64,000 bases of DNA. Source: Aequorivita capsosiphonis DSM 23843. GTDB lineage: Bacteria; Bacteroidota; Bacteroidia; Flavobacteriales; Flavobacteriaceae. Positions 10,201-18,949 of the stretch are shown one piece after another (positions within the stretch are counted from its first letter, which is position 1; the number at the start of each line of letters is the position of its first letter). The stretch spans positions 156,397 through 220,396 of the forward strand of contig NZ_KE386849.1 in assembly GCF_000429125.1 (NCBI RefSeq), given 5' to 3'. The position numbers and the translations under genes are program-made. The notes beneath the pieces are model-generated. The model saw only the letters and a list, made by a program, of their open reading frames with translations, ran no database searches and was not told the DNA's origin.

Positions 10201-10981
10201 GGACTACCAGTGAAGAAAGCCCTGGCAACGGAATTTTCTTCTGAAAAGGATATAAATGTTTTTCTAAGGCAAAATAGCCACCGTGGTTCCCATTGGTAAA
10301 CATGGGATGGTGCATGGCAAAAACAATCGTTTTGTTTTGGTTTTTTTCCAGTTCAAGGCCGAGGTCAATAAAGAATTTTTCACGCGTTTTTATATCACAG
10401 CCTTGGTTTATACTCGGATTTTTGTTCCAGTCTTCCAAAAACCACTGGGTATCAATAATAAGCAATTGGATATTATCAGAAACATTTATACTCTCCAAAG
10501 GACAACCATTGCTGGGTTTAAAAGCATCTTGATCTGGAAATTGAGCTTCCACATAATTCTCTTCCCTAGCAACGCCCAAAACGCCTCCATTATACCATTC
10601 GTGGTTTCCGGGAATGAAAATAGTATGACCCTTGTAATCCTTGACCGCAGTATGCTGCGCATCTATCATGTTTTCAGATTGCTTGCGACGCGGATGATCT
10701 TCGGGATCCATTCCGGCGGGATAAATATTATCACCTAAGAAAATTGTGTAATTCCCTGTAGTTTTCTGTGTTTTAAGGTAGCCCTTAAAGGTCGTTAAAG
10801 CATCGCTCATTCCACCCATTGGCGAAAGTCCTGCATCGCCTACCAGATAAAAGGTTTTTTCTATTTTCTTAGATGAAGGGTAAATTGGGTTGGCTTCCTT
10901 ATCCTTAAACTGAGGTGCAAAAGTGGCACAAGAGCTTAGCACGAAAACTAATAGTAAGAAATAATACTTTTTAAAAATCAT
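7271..10981 (-). CDS. Lipoprotein: active-type metallophosphoesterase with Omp85-type barrel
   Basis: A 1236-residue envelope protein. The N-terminus ends in a lipobox (VLSSC, Cys18). Residues 42-350 form a calcineurin-like metallophosphoesterase with every metal-binding motif: GDAG at 48-51, GDN at 83-85, GNHE at 125-128, HH at 224-225 and GHDH at 300-303. A central region (about 390-760) contains FDMLIGNWDRS (607-617) and PIPTNRDNAF (637-646), which resemble secreted-kinase catalytic motifs. The C-terminal part (about 880-1236) is a BamA/Omp85 surface-antigen barrel with FFGYGNE and GLRGFREQRFTG. It probably hydrolyses a phosphoester at the outer membrane; the substrate is unknown. The tandem paralogue at 11259 has lost the phosphoesterase residues. 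Confidence 0.88.
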   Translation of the reverse strand: MIFKKYYFLLLVFVLSSCATFAPQFKDKEANPIYPSSKKIEKTFYLVGDAGLSPMGGMSDALTTFKGYLKTQKTTGNYTIFLGDNIYPAGMDPEDHPRRKQSENMIDAQHTAVKDYKGHTIFIPGNHEWYNGGVLGVAREENYVEAQFPDQDAFKPSNGCPLESINVSDNIQLLIIDTQWFLEDWNKNPSINQGCDIKTREKFFIDLGLELEKNQNKTIVFAMHHPMFTNGNHGGYFALEKHLYPFQKKIPLPGLSSLVVQIRSQGGVSVQDRYNELYNNLMLRLQKLAKNNQRLVFVSGHDHNLQYIEKDGFYQIVSGAGSKESYAATGKDGFFSTGAQGFAVLDVFEDGSSWVRYFVKGENFKPALIFQKEVIPAPKNVDVSKYPEIFPQEYTVPIYKQDSIREALFFKTVWGAKYKDAYSQPVKAQVASLDTLFGGLKVKYENKAADYNSLILIDKKGNRYQMRSMGKKALQISKQIVFEDDDNKPSEVESVDVSSIKGQDFTFYTATHPYAILSIPEMAKAVDIFYTSPELYYVPKQKSLGNYNENYGDELYLISIEPSEKSEGEGLFKYPDEVETTDDILTKTRKTGDVFVDEENYIKSRLFDMLIGNWDRSPDHWRWAEYKNLQEKNVFVPIPTNRDNAFSSFEGNILDITRSLFSGTKQSHVYGKTLTNLPWFNKEGVILDRALLRNSGRNQWKYLAKILQDSISDEVIEKAFNAIPKEVQDESLEEIKGKLKERKENLVEIADNYYTYLSYLQTIVGTDYDDLFEITRLPEGRTNVRSFNIINGVKSDTLIDRTFLTKDTKELWIYGLSGKDKFVVDGKENNLIFLRLIGGQGSDVYELKQGQRVKVYDFEKKDDTVLEKNGGNLRFTNVYNLNVYDYRKQLERSNGLVSAIGFNPDDGFRAALQYVFRVDSYQRNPFSQQHRFNAAYFTDRNSFEVTYEGEFANVINNLNLSLGGRFTSPNYTRNFFGYGNETKNWQAAEGYSYNRVEVQQMSANLGLLRNSNFGSFFKLQASFDAYEVNKLPNNFISAVPVWNKGETSYYGTLEGIYNYRSYDDAVNPTVGMMFDLKVGVTDNLENMDKAFGFLKTRIGFYNTLTQNRKIILKTNLRYQVNFQENYQFYQANSLGGDNGLRGFREQRFTGKSFLVGNADLRYTLPSFKIGVRPFQMGIYGGADLGRVWLKDNISKKWHNSFGGGFWIDGVGGLHANVSAFNSKESTRVAFGLGFDF

Positions 10982-11258
10982 AAATCCGGTTCTCTACTAA
11001 CTTAAGGGAAATAATTGAAACTCCAAATGACAAGCACCAAACTCCAAATAAATTCCAAAAACAAATGACAAATTCCAAATAACAACAAATTTCAAAAATA
11101 TCAAACAACAAATCGATTTCATCTTCTTCTACTGGTACAAGCCTAAAGATTTTTCATTTTTGACCATTGAACATTGAAAATTGAGTATTGAGTATTGAAA
11201 ATCGAATTCTTCATATGTCTTAAGTCCCAATCTCATCTCTCACGTCTCACCTCTAAAA
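10982..11258. repeat. Intergenic repeat words between the two giant paralogues
   Basis: The 277-base spacer consists largely of short repeats: CTCCAAATGACAAGCACCAA-type words (11021-11090), ATTGAACATTGAAAATTGAG-type words (11162-11200), and a GTCTTAAGTCCC/CACGTCTCACCTCT stretch (11217-11253) related to sequences after the stops near 2680, 20067 and 47764. No ORF was seen. Confidence 0.6.
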
Positions 11259-14200
11259 TTACATCGAAACCTTAACTCCAAATGTAAACCGCAGGCCTTC
11301 ATCGCCGGTGAAAAGGTTGAGTGTTCCGCTCAATAGATCGGCAGTGTTTATCCAAAGTCCTCCCCCGTAGGAATCATGCCAAGCATCGGAAGTATCATTT
11401 GGAACCCATACCCTTCCTATATCATAACCACCAAAAACACCTATTTGAATAGGCGTTAATGCGGTTCGGAATTTATTGAAACTGTATCGTAAATCTACTC
11501 CTCCAACGGCAGCGGTTCTTCCAGTAAAACGTTCTTTTCGATAGCTGCGCAGTCCAGTATCGCTTCCCAATTGCGCGCCTTGATAAAACTCATAGTTGTT
11601 ACCAATATTAAACTGACCTTGAACATCTGTTTTTAAAACCAGTTTACGGTTTCTGGTTAGCGCATTGTAAAATATGATTTCAGGTTTTATATATCCAAAA
11701 ACGCGCTCGCTATCTTGAACGTTTTGAGTGGCTCCAGCTACAAGACTAAAATCCATTCCTCGCGTTGGATTCACCTTATTATCATAACTCTCATATTGAT
11801 ATTTTCCTTCCACAGTAGCAAAATATTGTGTTTCGTCCAATTCTGTAAAACTTGGAGTTAGATCTGTAATAAACCTGTCTGGGGTACCTTCCACTTTAAT
11901 CCCTTCAAAGCTAGCTTTAAACTGAAACATACTTCCATAAGGCGAGTCCTTTTTAATACCTATGGAACCTCCGTAGCCTCCAATACGAACCCGATTGTAA
12001 TCTTTACCAATATCAAATTCATAATCTGGATTGAAGGTTTCATTTCCGAAGCCAAAGTAGTTTTCAGAAAAATTCGGGTTTTTAAAATAGCCACCTATCA
12101 AAAAGTTCCAACTTCCGAAGATGTTGGCAAACTCTCCTTCGTATGCAGCAATCAAACTATTGGTCGCAAAAAAATAACCCAGTGCCAGCCTGTGTTGTTG
12201 CGAAAAAGGATTACGTTGAAAACCATTTACAGTATACACGTCCGAAATACCTATTTTAAATCCATCATCAGGATTGTAACCCAATGCCGGCAACAATAGA
12301 TTTACCGATTGAATCTGTTTTTTAGTATCGTAGGTGTTTAAATCATAGTTATCAGTAAATCTGAAAGCCGCGCCACCTTTTTCCTCGACGGTATTCTTTT
12401 TACTCTTTTGATCGTACACCTTTATTTTTCTTCCGTTTGCAATTTTATAAACGTCGTTGTTTTGCCCACCGATTATACGAATGAAGATTGGATTATTTCC
12501 TTTTCCCTTCACTTCAAAAACATCATCGTCATCTAAACCATATACCCAGATTTCTTTGGTTTCCTTTGCATAAAAGGTTCGATCCACCATCATCACTCCT
12601 TTTTCACCATTTTTAATTCTATACGTCTTGATATTCGTTTTTCCATCAGACAAACGCATTATTTCGAAATAATCATCTTTATTGGTTCCCGTTACTATTT
12701 GAAGTTTGGCAAGATAATCGTAATATTCGCCTGCTATTTTCACAATATTATCTCTTCTTCCCTTGAGTTTTTGCATTATTTCAGCCGCTGTTTCATCTTG
12801 GACTTCCTTGGGAAGATCTTTAAACGCGTCATCTACAACAGCATCGGTAATGGATTTTTGAATAATCGCTGCTTCTTCTAACCATGCATCTTTTCCGTAG
12901 TTTTGAATCAGAGCATGATCCAGTTTTATTCCTGCTGAATTAAACCACTTGGTGTTTTTAAGCTCTGCTCCGTACACTTGAAATTGTCTAGAGGTATTGA
13001 ACAGCGTTCGCACCACATCCAACAAGCCGCCATCAAAGTTTGAATAAACTTGATCCCTATCTCGAGGGATGGGCTCAAAAGTAACACTGCCATCTTCATT
13101 GTCGTGTTGGGTAAAGCGCCATTGATCGTTGTGTCGATCCCAATCGCCTATCAACATATCAAAAATTCTAGCTCGGATAAATGCCTTTTCGTTTAACTGA
13201 TACTTTTCATCTTTATGCAATTTTTCCAAAAGGTCATCTGTACTTTCTACATTGTCAGGATAGTCAAATGTTTCTCCTTTAAAATTTTTATCCGGTCGTT
13301 CCACGATCATATAAAGTGCATCTCCATAATTTTTATTAAACGTACCCAAGGCTTTTTGTTTTGGCACATAAAAGAGTTTTGGATTTGTGTGAAGAATATC
13401 CGCAGCGCCCGCCAATTTAGGAATGGTAAACGCTCCGTACGGATGTGCCGCAGTATAAAAATCGAGAATCAAATCTTCGGGGATGGTATTTTTAAAATCG
13501 TTTTCAACTTCCTTGTTTTTTAAAATCACATTCTGAAGAAACTGCACCGCACTTTTTTTCATGGCGCGCATATTATAGGTTTTTCCATCTTTATCTTCCA
13601 ATCGCAACGATCGCGTTTGATGTCCGCCACCAGCTCTAACCACGTGCAAACCTCCATATAAAGTATCTAAAAGAACCGTTTTTGCGGTAACATCGATTCC
13701 ATAAACTTTTCGATAGTGTTCTCCCCAAACTGTTTTATAAAAACCTGTTTTCTCAACCATATCATCGCTATAGATTTTCGCCTTAACTGTTTTGGGTAAA
13801 TTTTCGTGAAGTGTAGAAAAGTCATAACCTTGTTCCGCAGGAAAAACTTCCTTTTGAAAAAGTAACTCTGAAGCGCCATTATCATCAGCTTTAAAAAAAC
13901 GAACATCAGACAATCCATCTTTCCCTATATCCAATCTTGCAAAACCTTCTTCGCCAGCAACAAATTGACCATATTGTCCAAGTGAAGCTGCCGTAGCCCC
14001 AGAGCCTGATCCGGAAACAATTTGCTTTACAACCCCTTCTTCGTTATACTGTAAAGATTTGTCGAGTCCTGAAACAAAAACAAGTCGGTCCAGATCTTTT
14101 GTGAGTACTTTTAAGCGATCCATAAGTTCGTTATAGCGCTCATTGTAACGATCCTGCTTTGAGATTGCGCCTTGAATTTTTATTTGCTTAATAAACGTAC

Positions 14201-14936
14201 TGAAAAAATCTTTGTGAATTAAAGGATATTTGCCGCCATGCTCTCCATAAGTTATCAATGGATGATACATAGCCACAATAATGGTCTTTGTTGCATTTTT
14301 CTTTAATTCGCTTTCAATTTCGGTGAAGAATTTATCGCGGGTTTTTATTTGGCATTTCTTATTCATTTTGGGATAAGCGTCCCAATCTTCCAAAAACCAC
14401 TGCGTATCTATGGTGAGCAAATAAATATCATCATTTATATCAATGCCTTCCAAGGCACAACCATTATTGGGCTGCAAAACATCGGCATCGTCAAAGCGAG
14501 CTTTTAAGAAGTCTTCCTCGAGTTCTAAACCATCTACCCCGCTCTTCCAGTCGCGGTTTCCAGGGAGAACCACCACTTTTCCTTTAAAATCTTTTAAAGC
14601 ATCTATCTGAAGCTGCATGGAGTTTTGGGCCTTTTGTTTGGCCTTATCGTCTTTTGGCTGCATTCCTGAAGGGTAGAAACTATTTCCCAAAAACAATACG
14701 TAACTATCCTTAGAATTATTTTCAGAAATATAATTTCCAAGGGATTTCATTGATTTTGAAGCTTCCGCCTCGGCATTCCCCGCGTTTCCGATTAGGTAAA
14801 ATGTTTTATCAATGGATTTTTTTGAAAGTTCTTTAGAAGGCTCCCCTTGGTTGGTTCTGTACTGGGGCTGGTAGCTTGCGCAGGCAGAAAGAATGGCGGC
14901 TGACACAAAAGTTATAAAGATGTTAATTTTATTCAT
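11259..14936 (-). CDS. Lipoprotein: inactive-type metallophosphoesterase with Omp85-type barrel
   Basis: A 1225-residue paralogue of the gene at 7271, colinear along its whole length. It has a lipobox (ILSAC, Cys19) and the same phosphoesterase fold, but the metal ligands are replaced: GNAG at 50-53 (partner GDAG), GNS at 84-86 (GDN), GNRD at 126-129 (GNHE), YH at 224-225 (HH) and GLDK at 290-293 (GHDH). By the partner's motif set it should not bind two metals. The central kinase-like motifs are intact here: FDMLIGDWDRH (592-602) and PIPRDRDQ (622-629). The C-terminal barrel keeps YFGFGNE and GLRSYRKERFTG. The open reading frame is undamaged, so this is a maintained pseudoenzyme candidate rather than a pseudogene. 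Confidence 0.86.
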   Translation of the reverse strand: MNKINIFITFVSAAILSACASYQPQYRTNQGEPSKELSKKSIDKTFYLIGNAGNAEAEASKSMKSLGNYISENNSKDSYVLFLGNSFYPSGMQPKDDKAKQKAQNSMQLQIDALKDFKGKVVVLPGNRDWKSGVDGLELEEDFLKARFDDADVLQPNNGCALEGIDINDDIYLLTIDTQWFLEDWDAYPKMNKKCQIKTRDKFFTEIESELKKNATKTIIVAMYHPLITYGEHGGKYPLIHKDFFSTFIKQIKIQGAISKQDRYNERYNELMDRLKVLTKDLDRLVFVSGLDKSLQYNEEGVVKQIVSGSGSGATAASLGQYGQFVAGEEGFARLDIGKDGLSDVRFFKADDNGASELLFQKEVFPAEQGYDFSTLHENLPKTVKAKIYSDDMVEKTGFYKTVWGEHYRKVYGIDVTAKTVLLDTLYGGLHVVRAGGGHQTRSLRLEDKDGKTYNMRAMKKSAVQFLQNVILKNKEVENDFKNTIPEDLILDFYTAAHPYGAFTIPKLAGAADILHTNPKLFYVPKQKALGTFNKNYGDALYMIVERPDKNFKGETFDYPDNVESTDDLLEKLHKDEKYQLNEKAFIRARIFDMLIGDWDRHNDQWRFTQHDNEDGSVTFEPIPRDRDQVYSNFDGGLLDVVRTLFNTSRQFQVYGAELKNTKWFNSAGIKLDHALIQNYGKDAWLEEAAIIQKSITDAVVDDAFKDLPKEVQDETAAEIMQKLKGRRDNIVKIAGEYYDYLAKLQIVTGTNKDDYFEIMRLSDGKTNIKTYRIKNGEKGVMMVDRTFYAKETKEIWVYGLDDDDVFEVKGKGNNPIFIRIIGGQNNDVYKIANGRKIKVYDQKSKKNTVEEKGGAAFRFTDNYDLNTYDTKKQIQSVNLLLPALGYNPDDGFKIGISDVYTVNGFQRNPFSQQHRLALGYFFATNSLIAAYEGEFANIFGSWNFLIGGYFKNPNFSENYFGFGNETFNPDYEFDIGKDYNRVRIGGYGGSIGIKKDSPYGSMFQFKASFEGIKVEGTPDRFITDLTPSFTELDETQYFATVEGKYQYESYDNKVNPTRGMDFSLVAGATQNVQDSERVFGYIKPEIIFYNALTRNRKLVLKTDVQGQFNIGNNYEFYQGAQLGSDTGLRSYRKERFTGRTAAVGGVDLRYSFNKFRTALTPIQIGVFGGYDIGRVWVPNDTSDAWHDSYGGGLWINTADLLSGTLNLFTGDEGLRFTFGVKVSM

Positions 14937-14988
14937 ATATATATTTGGCGGTTGATTTTTTAGTACTTTGGATATCTAAAATTTTTAT

Positions 14989-16173
14989 ATGAGCGACATT
15001 GTTCAAGCTGCCGATGATTTTATCTTCCAACTTTTTAAAGATGAGCTTCCGAATACCTTTGTGTATCATAATTACACACATTCAAAGCGTGTTTATAAAA
15101 GTATAAATGAAATCATTGAAAACTCCCAAATTGATGTTAAAGATGCGACTATCCTGCGTTTAGCAGCTTTACTACACGATACAGGCTATACAATTTCACG
15201 TAAGAAGCATGAAGAGGAAGGGGTGAAAATTGCCACTGAATTTCTTGAAGAACACGATGTAGAAAAAGATATTATTGAGGGGGTAAACAGGTGTATTCTC
15301 GCCACAAAATTTAAGGATACGGTTCCAAATTCGGAGCTTGAAAAAATAATCCGCGATGCCGATTCTTCCCATTTTGGGAAAGATTATTTTGAAGAGGCTA
15401 GTGAGTTTTTAAGACAAGAATATCTTTTTCAGAATGTTCACAATTATACTTCTGAGGAATGGTTAGACGAAAACATAAAAGTATTAGTTGAAGAACATCA
15501 ATATTATACAGATTATGCCTTAAAGAATTGGCAACCAGTTAAAGAAGAAAACTTAGCCAAACTTCTGAAAAACCGTAAAAAGAATAAACAAAAACTACAA
15601 AAGGAAAAGGTAAAAGCACAATTAAAGGCCAAATATAAAGACGGTAGCCCTGAACGTGGAATACAGACTTTTTATCGCACTGCGCTTAGAAACCATATGA
15701 AACTGAGTGATATAGCAGACACCAAAGCCAACATCATGCTTTCGGTAAATGCAATTATCATCTCCTTGGTTCTCTCTAATCTTATTTCAAAATTGGACAA
15801 CAACAATTATCTAATTGTCCCTACGGCCATTTTCATCCTTTTTAGTGCAATAACCATGATTTTGGCGGTAATTGCAACAAGACCCAATGTTACCCGAGGC
15901 GAGTTTACCAAAGAAGATGTTGAAAATAAAACTGTTAATCTTACTTTCTTCGGAAACTTTCATAGCATGGAACTCGAACAATTTGAATGGGCTATTGAAG
16001 AGCTTTTAAAAGATAGAGATTACGTTTACAAGGCACTTACCAAAGATTTATATTTTTTAGGAAAGGTCTTGGATAGAAAATACCGAATATTACGGCTTAC
16101 CTACACCATCTTCGTAGCCGGAACCATAATCTCTTTACTGTCCTTTGCGATATTCTTTTATTTGGAAATGTAA
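14989..16173 (+). CDS. HD-domain protein with Pycsar-effector-type membrane domain
   Basis: A 394-residue protein. Residues 20-190 form an HD phosphohydrolase domain: H31 in YTHSKRV, the HD pair at 63-64 (ALLHDTGY), and D123/D125 in RDADSSHFG. A basic linker (190-225) follows. The C-terminal part (225-394) matches the Pycsar effector family (DUF5706): KLSDIADTKANIMLSVNA, two helices at about 249-266 and 275-297, then FFGNFHSM, and a third helix at 370-391. Pycsar effectors act on the inner membrane after sensing cCMP/cUMP. No cyclase lies nearby, so this is an orphan fusion. It is divergent from the giant paralogue, 52 bases away. HD nucleotide-hydrolase activity is likely by family; the cyclic nucleotide link is inference. 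Confidence 0.82.
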   Translation: MSDIVQAADDFIFQLFKDELPNTFVYHNYTHSKRVYKSINEIIENSQIDVKDATILRLAALLHDTGYTISRKKHEEEGVKIATEFLEEHDVEKDIIEGVNRCILATKFKDTVPNSELEKIIRDADSSHFGKDYFEEASEFLRQEYLFQNVHNYTSEEWLDENIKVLVEEHQYYTDYALKNWQPVKEENLAKLLKNRKKNKQKLQKEKVKAQLKAKYKDGSPERGIQTFYRTALRNHMKLSDIADTKANIMLSVNAIIISLVLSNLISKLDNNNYLIVPTAIFILFSAITMILAVIATRPNVTRGEFTKEDVENKTVNLTFFGNFHSMELEQFEWAIEELLKDRDYVYKALTKDLYFLGKVLDRKYRILRLTYTIFVAGTIISLLSFAIFFYLEM

Positions 16174-16180
16174 GTCTGTC

Positions 16181-16256
16181 TTCGATACATTTTGAAAGCA
16201 ATAAAACTTTAGATAATGCATTTAAAGGTTGTTCTGCTTTCAATACACTCAGACAC
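16181..16256. repeat. About 70-base intergenic element, copy 1
   Basis: It begins TTCGATACATTTTGAAAGCA and ends in a TGCTTTCAA...CACTCAGACAC block. Arms TTGAAAGCA (16192-16200) and TGCTTTCAA (16235-16243) are inverted. Copy 2 at 16331 and a divergent copy 3 at 56273 have the same layout. Confidence 0.8.
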
Positions 16257-16330
16257 CTTTGAGCGATAAAAAGATTGAGAACGGTTTATCGGTGAATTGA
16301 CAAAGTGGAAAATCAAAGACCTGTCGTGGG

Positions 16331-16399
16331 TACATTTTGAAAGCAATGAACTTTAGTTAATGAATTCAACGGTTGTTGGACTTTCAAAACACTCAGACA
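16331..16399. repeat. About 70-base intergenic element, copy 2
   Basis: Direct repeat of copy 1, about 150 bases downstream, between the HD/Pycsar-type gene and the GAF gene. Inverted arms TTTTGAAAG (16335-16343) and CTTTCAAAA (16381-16389) bracket a core shared with copy 1 (GGTTGTT), followed by ACACTCAGACA. Confidence 0.8.
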
Positions 16400-16453
16400 G
16401 CGAAAATCTTTGACAGCCGACGAAGTATATAATTCTGAATCAAGCTCCCATCA

Positions 16454-18814
16454 TTAAATTTGGGCCATCAAATCTTCGTAGGTATAATATTCCTTGGTTT
16501 TTTCGTTGTTTTTTGAATATAGAACTTTCACGCGTAAGGCTTTAAGGCCGGTAACACCCTGCAAGTCTTCCAATTCCAACATTTCTATTTCATTTCCAAG
16601 CAATTTCTTGTGTTGTAGAAATGAAATGTATTTCAAATATTCTTCTTCATCTTCCTTTTGGGAATAGATAATCGCCACTTTCCCGGGTTGGGTAATGCGT
16701 TCCTGGGTATTTTTTATATGCGCCTTATCAACACGTTTTTTCACTACTTCATAACGGGCATTGTAAGTGCCATCAACATCAAAACGCTTTTCGTCCATTC
16801 TAAAACGCAAAGATAACGAGCCATTGAAAGCTAGTATCATGGAGGCTACATCCAGTTTTATTGGGAGTTTATCTTTAAGATGAAAATAACTGTTCTCCAT
16901 TTCGCAGACCACTTGAAGCTGCCAGAGCTTCAAATTGTTAAGGTAAATTTTGTTGAAAGAACGGTCCTGGGTAATACTTTCGCCAATATAAAGGTTGTGT
17001 TCCACACCATCCGTTTTAAAGCGTTCAAAATAATGAGGATACATTTCCTGTGCTTCCTGCTGCTTTTTGTCCATAATGGAAGCGAGCTTTTTATTGATGA
17101 TCATCACGCTTTCGTCATAATCTTTTCGGTGTTTATAAACGAAGCCGGTATTAGAGTCTATTAGTTCATTGTATTCATCTACTAAATTCTTATAGACCTC
17201 ATCTCTTTCTCTAATATATTTAAAAAACGGGATAATTTCCGAAGTTAAAAAATTCATTATATTTTTTTCGGTGTCTACTTGAAGGTTTTCTTCTATATCA
17301 TCCAAAAATTTGGCGATACTAAATTTCATCTGTTCCAATATAGGAAGTGGACTGTGGTTCATTAATTTCTCCAAAATCCCTCCAATATAAGTCAATTGGA
17401 GCGTAAGGTCTTTTTTTATGGCCTCGTTTCTCGCTTCGGAAGACCCCTTAATATCCGTCTGACCGTAAAGTGGATGTACATCTGCAAAAACAACCTCCCT
17501 GAAAATGGTAGGGTTTCCTGCAGTTATTGAATTCAAATAGCGTTTGGCTTCCTTTCTAAACTTCCAGTGAACACTGCTATGCAAAGCGGTGCACTCTTCT
17601 TGGATTATAAGTTCCAATTCGTTTTCGAGATTTTGCTTTGAACGTACTACGGTATCAATTACGAAAGGCATAATATCTCGCAGCTTGTTTGCATTAATCG
17701 TGTTTAACGCATTGGCTTCTTCTGAAACAAGTTCTAAGACGCCTAAGATTTTACCTTCATAAATTATTGCTGCTAAAATGGCACTCTTTATTCCTTGATC
17801 GAGCATTTTTTTATAAAGCAAATTATCGGGATATAACTTGTGATAGCGTTCCGAATCTGTTACACAATAAAACTGCTTTTGCTTAAAAATGGTATAATAG
17901 GAAGCGCTACAAAGCGCTTCTTTACTGGCCTGTGATTTTTCTCCATTTAAGAGAAAGCTATCAACTTCTTTAAACAACACCCGCTCAAAATTCTCTGTTT
18001 CTTCGTTGTAGTCAGTAAACCCAACCTTTAAGTTCTTTAAATTGAAAATAGAACGGAAGATGTCGTTAAACTCCGTATTGTAGAAGTCGCCATTTTTTTC
18101 AAGACGCAGTAAATTCGTTTTAAAGTTGGAAATGGAGACATTCATGGTAACATCTATAAGCGTCGCAATAACGAAACCATTAAAAATCCAACTTTTAGGC
18201 GGAAATTTTTCTTTCCAAACAGAAACATCTTCAAAACTTTCCAAGAGCTCATTGATATCTTTCTCTGTGATATCTTTTGCTTTTGCAGTTTTTTGGATCT
18301 CAACAAAATCGGCGTTGTAGAGGAGGCTATAATTCCGAATCATTCCTCGAGAATCTGGAATGTTATAATAATAGGAACGTCGGAAATCTACCTTTTTCCC
18401 ATAATAATGACTTAAAATAAGACTACACCCCATGATGTAGAATTCATCTTCGTCAAAATTAATAATATTGAGTGGGAAGTCATTCCCGGCGGCTTTCATA
18501 ATACTTTTGTAGCGTTCGGTACTTTTAAATGACACTTCTTGATAAGGAATGGTCGCAAATTTTATTTCATTATTCTGTAATACCGAAGGAAATAATGGAG
18601 AAAGAACAATATCGATCTGTTCTTGATATGCATCCAAGTCGTCAAAATCTGTTATACCTGATGATAAAATAGGGTAATCTTTTTCAACTGAAAATATTTC
18701 AGAATACCAACTTTTATCAATTCCACTCTTCGCAATCTCCTCCCTATAGGCATCAAAAACTTTTTTGAGGCCTATTCTGGTTTCTAATGGGAAATCATTT
18801 TTCACTTCTTTCAT
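16454..18814 (-). CDS. GAF domain-containing protein
   Basis: A 786-residue soluble protein without signal peptide or transmembrane segments. Its middle (about 245-395) looks like a GAF domain: a DIFRSIFNLKNLKVGF entry, a YYTIFKQKQFYCVTDSE strand region and KSAILAAIIYEGKILGVLELVS, the usual GAF core. Flanking regions are mainly helical, with no HTH, kinase, cyclase or phosphodiesterase motif that I can see. Long proteins of this kind are conserved in Flavobacteriaceae without known function. A sensory role is inferred from the GAF fold. Its promoter region (18815-18949) is shared with the divergent thioredoxin-fold gene. Confidence 0.72.
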   Translation of the reverse strand: MKEVKNDFPLETRIGLKKVFDAYREEIAKSGIDKSWYSEIFSVEKDYPILSSGITDFDDLDAYQEQIDIVLSPLFPSVLQNNEIKFATIPYQEVSFKSTERYKSIMKAAGNDFPLNIINFDEDEFYIMGCSLILSHYYGKKVDFRRSYYYNIPDSRGMIRNYSLLYNADFVEIQKTAKAKDITEKDINELLESFEDVSVWKEKFPPKSWIFNGFVIATLIDVTMNVSISNFKTNLLRLEKNGDFYNTEFNDIFRSIFNLKNLKVGFTDYNEETENFERVLFKEVDSFLLNGEKSQASKEALCSASYYTIFKQKQFYCVTDSERYHKLYPDNLLYKKMLDQGIKSAILAAIIYEGKILGVLELVSEEANALNTINANKLRDIMPFVIDTVVRSKQNLENELELIIQEECTALHSSVHWKFRKEAKRYLNSITAGNPTIFREVVFADVHPLYGQTDIKGSSEARNEAIKKDLTLQLTYIGGILEKLMNHSPLPILEQMKFSIAKFLDDIEENLQVDTEKNIMNFLTSEIIPFFKYIRERDEVYKNLVDEYNELIDSNTGFVYKHRKDYDESVMIINKKLASIMDKKQQEAQEMYPHYFERFKTDGVEHNLYIGESITQDRSFNKIYLNNLKLWQLQVVCEMENSYFHLKDKLPIKLDVASMILAFNGSLSLRFRMDEKRFDVDGTYNARYEVVKKRVDKAHIKNTQERITQPGKVAIIYSQKEDEEEYLKYISFLQHKKLLGNEIEMLELEDLQGVTGLKALRVKVLYSKNNEKTKEYYTYEDLMAQI

Positions 18815-18918
18815 ATTATATAAAATCCTAACAAATAAATATAAGGTTTAAAAATGTTGCAATATGTTAATAAAAAACAAAAACTACAGGCTATTTCTGC
18901 TTTCAAATAATAAACAAG

Positions 18919-18926
18919 TATTTTTG
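18919..18926 (+). promoter_or_regulatory. -7 element for the thioredoxin-fold lipoprotein gene
   Basis: TATTTTTG fits TAnnTTTG and lies 23 bases before the ATG at 18950, so a leader of about 18 bases is expected. No clear TTG sits at the 20-base spacing. Confidence 0.4.
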
Positions 18927-18949
18927 CCGAAATTTAAAAGACTTAATCT

